Shown here piece by piece: positions 61,546 through 64,000 of a stretch of DNA of 64,000 nt. The stretch lies in the NCBI RefSeq assembly GCF_000737715.1, contig NZ_JPRN01000016.1, positions 1 through 64,000 on the forward strand. Reading direction: 5' to 3'. The position numbers and the translations under genes are program-made. Under the pieces are notes generated by a model. The model was not told the origin of the DNA. It made no database searches and worked only from the letters and a program-made list of their open reading frames with translations. Origin of the DNA: Chryseobacterium sp. JM1 (lineage in GTDB: Bacteria; Bacteroidota; Bacteroidia; Flavobacteriales; Weeksellaceae). Every line of letters begins with the position of its first letter. The first letter of the stretch is position 1.

Positions 61546-61944
61546 CGCTGTTTAATTTATTTAGGTTTTATCAAAAAATATTCCGACAACTGATTTTATT
61601 CTTAATTTTTGCAATTATTTTGAGTAAAAATCACTTTAAATAGTTTTATGGTGTTGATTTAGTTTTTTTACTTTTGATTTAAACTGTATTTTAATATTTG
61701 TTTTTTATAATTTCAATCCTCCTTCAAATACATACGAGATTAATCGTTATTTGGTTTTTGTTTTTTCAAAAAAAAATTAAAAAATATCAATGTATTTACA
61801 TGTTGTTTTTGTAAATAATTGATATTTAGTTAATTATATAGTGTTCGGGAAATTGTTATTTTCGTAAAAAATAAAAAAGTGGAGAGTAAAAAGAGAGATG
61901 ACAGCTTATTTTTAGATATTCCTATTGATAAGATAATCCCTTAT
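61546..61944. other. 399-bp A+T-rich intergenic region
   Basis: It holds the terminator at 61772-61827 and, presumably, the promoter of the paralogue cluster (not identified). A 48-residue + strand frame starting with GTG at 61879 was seen and not accepted. Nothing else is recognised. Confidence 0.5.
61772..61827 (-). terminator. long hairpin terminator of the TPR operon
   Basis: AAATATCAAT-GT-ATTTAC (61782-61799) pairs with GTAAAT-A-ATTGATATTT (61811-61827). Read on the - strand it is followed by TTTAATTTTTTTTT. It lies about 118 bp past the stop at 61945. Confidence 0.7.
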
Positions 61945-63075
61945 TCAAGATTGTATAAGATTATGGATTTTTTGTTTATACTGAAGATTCCTTTTTCTGA
62001 TCCTGAAAATGGAAGAAACGAGTAGAATAACGATAAGACTTCCAATACCAACGATAATCCCTGTAAAATACTGATACCGGGTTTTCATTTCAGTACTTTT
62101 CTTCATCGTTTCCTTATTGTGCTCATTGATGGAATGATTGATAGAACTCAATTCGTTCTGTTCCCTCTGAAAACGCATTTCAAAATACTTCTTGCTGTAG
62201 TTTTGATACAAATTGGGTTTCCCCATGGCGAGATAGTTTTCGGACATTTCCTTGTATATTCCTTCATTGAGAATCAGGTCACCGGTATTTTTGCTGAGAT
62301 CTTCGGCTTTGATAAGCAATGCTAAGGCTGTTTCATTTTCCTTTTTCTGCTTGAACATTTCAGCCATTCCTTTTAATGCGAAGGCTTCCAGACTTTTTGC
62401 TTTGTTTTTGCGGGCATATTCTGCAGACTGTATAAATGCCTGATGGGCTTTTTCAAGTTGACTAATATTAAGATAACAGTAGCCGATATTATAGAAGACC
62501 ACACTCATATTGGAATACGTGGTCTGTTTATGTTCTATTTTTTCAAAATTCCGGATGGAGATTAGAAATTTTTCAAGGGCAATTTCGGGATTCGACTGGC
62601 TTTTATAAATCATTCCACGGATCGCGTAGCTTCTTGCCGTTTCAATATGTTTTTCTGGTACGTCATCCGAAAATTTAGCCAGATACTGATCGGCTTCGTT
62701 CAGCGTTTCAAGACTTTTGCTAAACAGTTCCATCTGCTGGTACTGGATGGCAGCTGAGATCAGAACACTGGTACGGACTTTCAGGTCATTTGTTTTTTCT
62801 GCGGTTTCTTTAGCTTTTAAAAGGTATTGAAGCGACTGGTCGAAATCTCTCTTTGCGATATTCGCCGTAGAAAGAAGCTGATAAATGCTGATCTGTTTAT
62901 GAATATCTTTCTCTTTTGCAATGAGGTTTTTCCCAATCCTGATGGTATTATCCGGATTGTCATAAATCTCAAGACGGGCTTTTTTCATCAGGGAATCAAA
63001 AGAAGTTTTTTGTCCGGAAACTGAGAGGCAGAGGCACAAAAAGATTGCTGTAATGATTTTTAATGTCAATTTCAT
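61945..63075 (-). CDS. TPR protein with C-terminal membrane helix, lacking the DNA-binding domain of its neighbour
   Basis: 376 aa. A signal peptide (IITAIFLCLCLSVSG) is followed by about six TPR-like helical repeats (SLQYLLKAKETAEKTND, ALEKFLISIRNFEKIE, QAFIQSAEYARKNKAKS), one membrane helix (YFTGIIVGIGSLIVILLVSS) and a 20-residue basic tail ending KIHNLIQS. The gene next to it has the same TPR/membrane layout plus an AraC HTH, so this one looks truncated just after the membrane helix, or is a sensor-only partner. Its ATG overlaps the TGA of that gene (ATGA). Confidence 0.8.
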   Translation of the reverse strand: MKLTLKIITAIFLCLCLSVSGQKTSFDSLMKKARLEIYDNPDNTIRIGKNLIAKEKDIHKQISIYQLLSTANIAKRDFDQSLQYLLKAKETAEKTNDLKVRTSVLISAAIQYQQMELFSKSLETLNEADQYLAKFSDDVPEKHIETARSYAIRGMIYKSQSNPEIALEKFLISIRNFEKIEHKQTTYSNMSVVFYNIGYCYLNISQLEKAHQAFIQSAEYARKNKAKSLEAFALKGMAEMFKQKKENETALALLIKAEDLSKNTGDLILNEGIYKEMSENYLAMGKPNLYQNYSKKYFEMRFQREQNELSSINHSINEHNKETMKKSTEMKTRYQYFTGIIVGIGSLIVILLVSSIFRIRKRNLQYKQKIHNLIQS

Positions 63076-64000
63076 AATGTTCTGCTTTTACTGATTTCCT
63101 GGATATATGCATTGGGAGACATTCCCGTCACAGATTTAAAAACGGTGGTAAATGCGCTGTGCGACGAGAATCCCGAATATTCCGCCAGATAACTTACTTT
63201 GTAGTTAAGATAAACCGGGTCCGTTCTCAGCAGACGTGCGATATGATTGATCCTTAATTCATTAATGTAAGCATTGAAATTTTTCCCTTTACTGCTGTTG
63301 ATCACCTCGGAAAGATATTTTGTATTCACACCCATTTGGGAAGACAATGCGGAAATCGTCATGCTTTTGTCCAGATATCGTTGCTGTTTTTCCCAGTCTT
63401 CCAGTTTTTGAAGGATTTCATCTTCCTTTTCCTTTGAAATTTTATGAGGGTCTTTTTCTGTCGTTTTATCAGCAGCTGAGGTTTCTCCAGAAAGATTCTG
63501 AATTGCCAGTTCTTCCTGGTTTTTCTGTTTTTCAAAGAAATCTGACTGTTTTTTAAGATCCTTGTTGCTGTTTTTCAGCATTAAAAAATAAATCAGAAGA
63601 CTCAAAATTACCATGAAGAAGCCACCTGAGACTAAACTTATCTTTTTAAGTTGTTTCTGTTTCTGGAACTCCAGATTATTATTCTGGTTGGTCTCCACGA
63701 GTTTGACGATATAGCGGATGCCTTCTTTGGTGCTGGAATCCAGTTTTGTCCGGAGTTCAGTATACAATTTATTATACTGATGGTATTTTTCATCGTGATG
63801 AAGAGCGAAATAATTTTTGGATAAAGATTCGTAAATCTTTGCTTTCAGGCTGTTGTAAGGGAGATTTTCTATTCTGGAAAGTCCTTTTTCAAGAATTTCA
63901 ACGGCAGTACCATAGTTTTCCTTTAAAAAATAATAGCGGGAAAGGTTTTCATAAGCCAATGCCTGGATAAAATAATAATCTGTCTTTTGAGCTAAAACAA
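63072..64000 (-). CDS. TPR-membrane-AraC-type regulator (5' end outside the window)
   Basis: The frame is open to the right edge; more than 300 residues are visible. Order: TPR-like helices (YENLSRYYFLKENYGTAVEI), one membrane helix (ISLVSGGFFMVILSLLIYF), a charged linker, then an AraC/XylS HTH (about the last 100 residues: MTISALSSQMGVNTKYLSEV, FNAYINELRINHIARLL, LAEYSGFSSHSAFTTVFKS, VTGMSPNAYIQE). The two helix-turn-helix units are intact. It probably senses a periplasmic signal and binds DNA on the cytoplasmic side. It is translationally coupled to the next TPR gene. Confidence 0.88.
   Translation of the reverse strand, partial: VLAQKTDYYFIQALAYENLSRYYFLKENYGTAVEILEKGLSRIENLPYNSLKAKIYESLSKNYFALHHDEKYHQYNKLYTELRTKLDSSTKEGIRYIVKLVETNQNNNLEFQKQKQLKKISLVSGGFFMVILSLLIYFLMLKNSNKDLKKQSDFFEKQKNQEELAIQNLSGETSAADKTTEKDPHKISKEKEDEILQKLEDWEKQQRYLDKSMTISALSSQMGVNTKYLSEVINSSKGKNFNAYINELRINHIARLLRTDPVYLNYKVSYLAEYSGFSSHSAFTTVFKSVTGMSPNAYIQEISKSRTL

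Noticed and set aside
61879..62025. 48-residue + strand frame starting with GTG, with a stretch (LDIPIDKIIPYSRLY) vaguely like a transposase N-terminus
   Set aside because: Half of it is antisense to the well-supported TPR gene, the length is minimal and no other transposase part or inverted repeat is present.

Overview
The window reads as chromosome of a Gram-negative Bacteroidota, most likely Chryseobacterium or a close Weeksellaceae relative (Elizabethkingia-like). The reasons are type IX secretion C-terminal tails, a PafA-type alkaline phosphatase, a leader peptide class typical of Chryseobacterium, promoters of the TTG-N20-TAnnTTTG type, and many lipoproteins with flavobacterial signal peptides. 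No rRNA, tRNA, CRISPR array or complete insertion sequence was seen. The left edge cuts a gene that may be a transposase; the right edge cuts an AraC-type regulator.

Layout. 0-2.5 kb: a hypothetical gene, the Mrp/ApbC P-loop ATPase and a NifU-type protein (iron-sulfur cluster delivery). 2.9-9.5 kb: an RND efflux operon (HYC_CC_PP-like protein, TolC, RND permease, adaptor, Cys-rich lipoprotein), probably for copper or a similar metal. 9.7-11.9 kb: an NfeD-like/flotillin membrane pair. 12.6-19.7 kb: a large type IX-secreted repeat protein, a small NAD(P)-binding protein with a translationally coupled 51-residue membrane protein, and the polyphosphate pair Ppx and PPK1. 20-25.9 kb: a secreted M43 metalloprotease, DnaK, a membrane acyltransferase, a lysine-rich repeat protein and a periplasmic thioredoxin.

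25.9-31.1 kb is the most interesting stretch. Three lipoprotein relatives of the cholesterol-dependent cytolysins (two long forms and one short form) lie with an unrelated lipoprotein in two transcription units that carry the same promoter/operator dyad. This matches the two-component CDC-like (CDCL) antibacterial pore-forming systems of Bacteroidota. The unrelated lipoprotein is the natural candidate for self-protection. Next to it, at 31.2-32.4 kb, is a duplicated two-gene module: a micro membrane protein followed by a small helical protein.

32.9-45.4 kb: a nucleoid-associated protein, a cyclase-family hydrolase, a succinate dehydrogenase operon extended by a DASS dicarboxylate carrier and a porin, a bacteriophytochrome with its heme oxygenase (biliverdin supply), and malate dehydrogenase. 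45.5-48 kb: A+T-rich secreted proteins of unknown function bounded by GC-rich palindromes, and a broken RDD membrane gene. 48-55.5 kb: an alpha/beta hydrolase, two small membrane proteins, a GG-leader Cys-rich peptide, an SDR/TetR pair sharing an operator, GNAT and VOC proteins, and PafA. 55.7-58.7 kb: a second GG-leader peptide, a lipoprotein with a C-terminal HExxH metallopeptidase domain followed closely by a small lipoprotein (a possible effector/protection pair), and an XRE regulator. 58.7-61.5 kb: three paralogous secreted proteins. 61.9-64 kb: two TPR signalling proteins, the second with an AraC DNA-binding domain. A composite dispersed repeat occurs in four copies at three intergenic sites (about 12.4, 34.05 and 59.7-59.9 kb).
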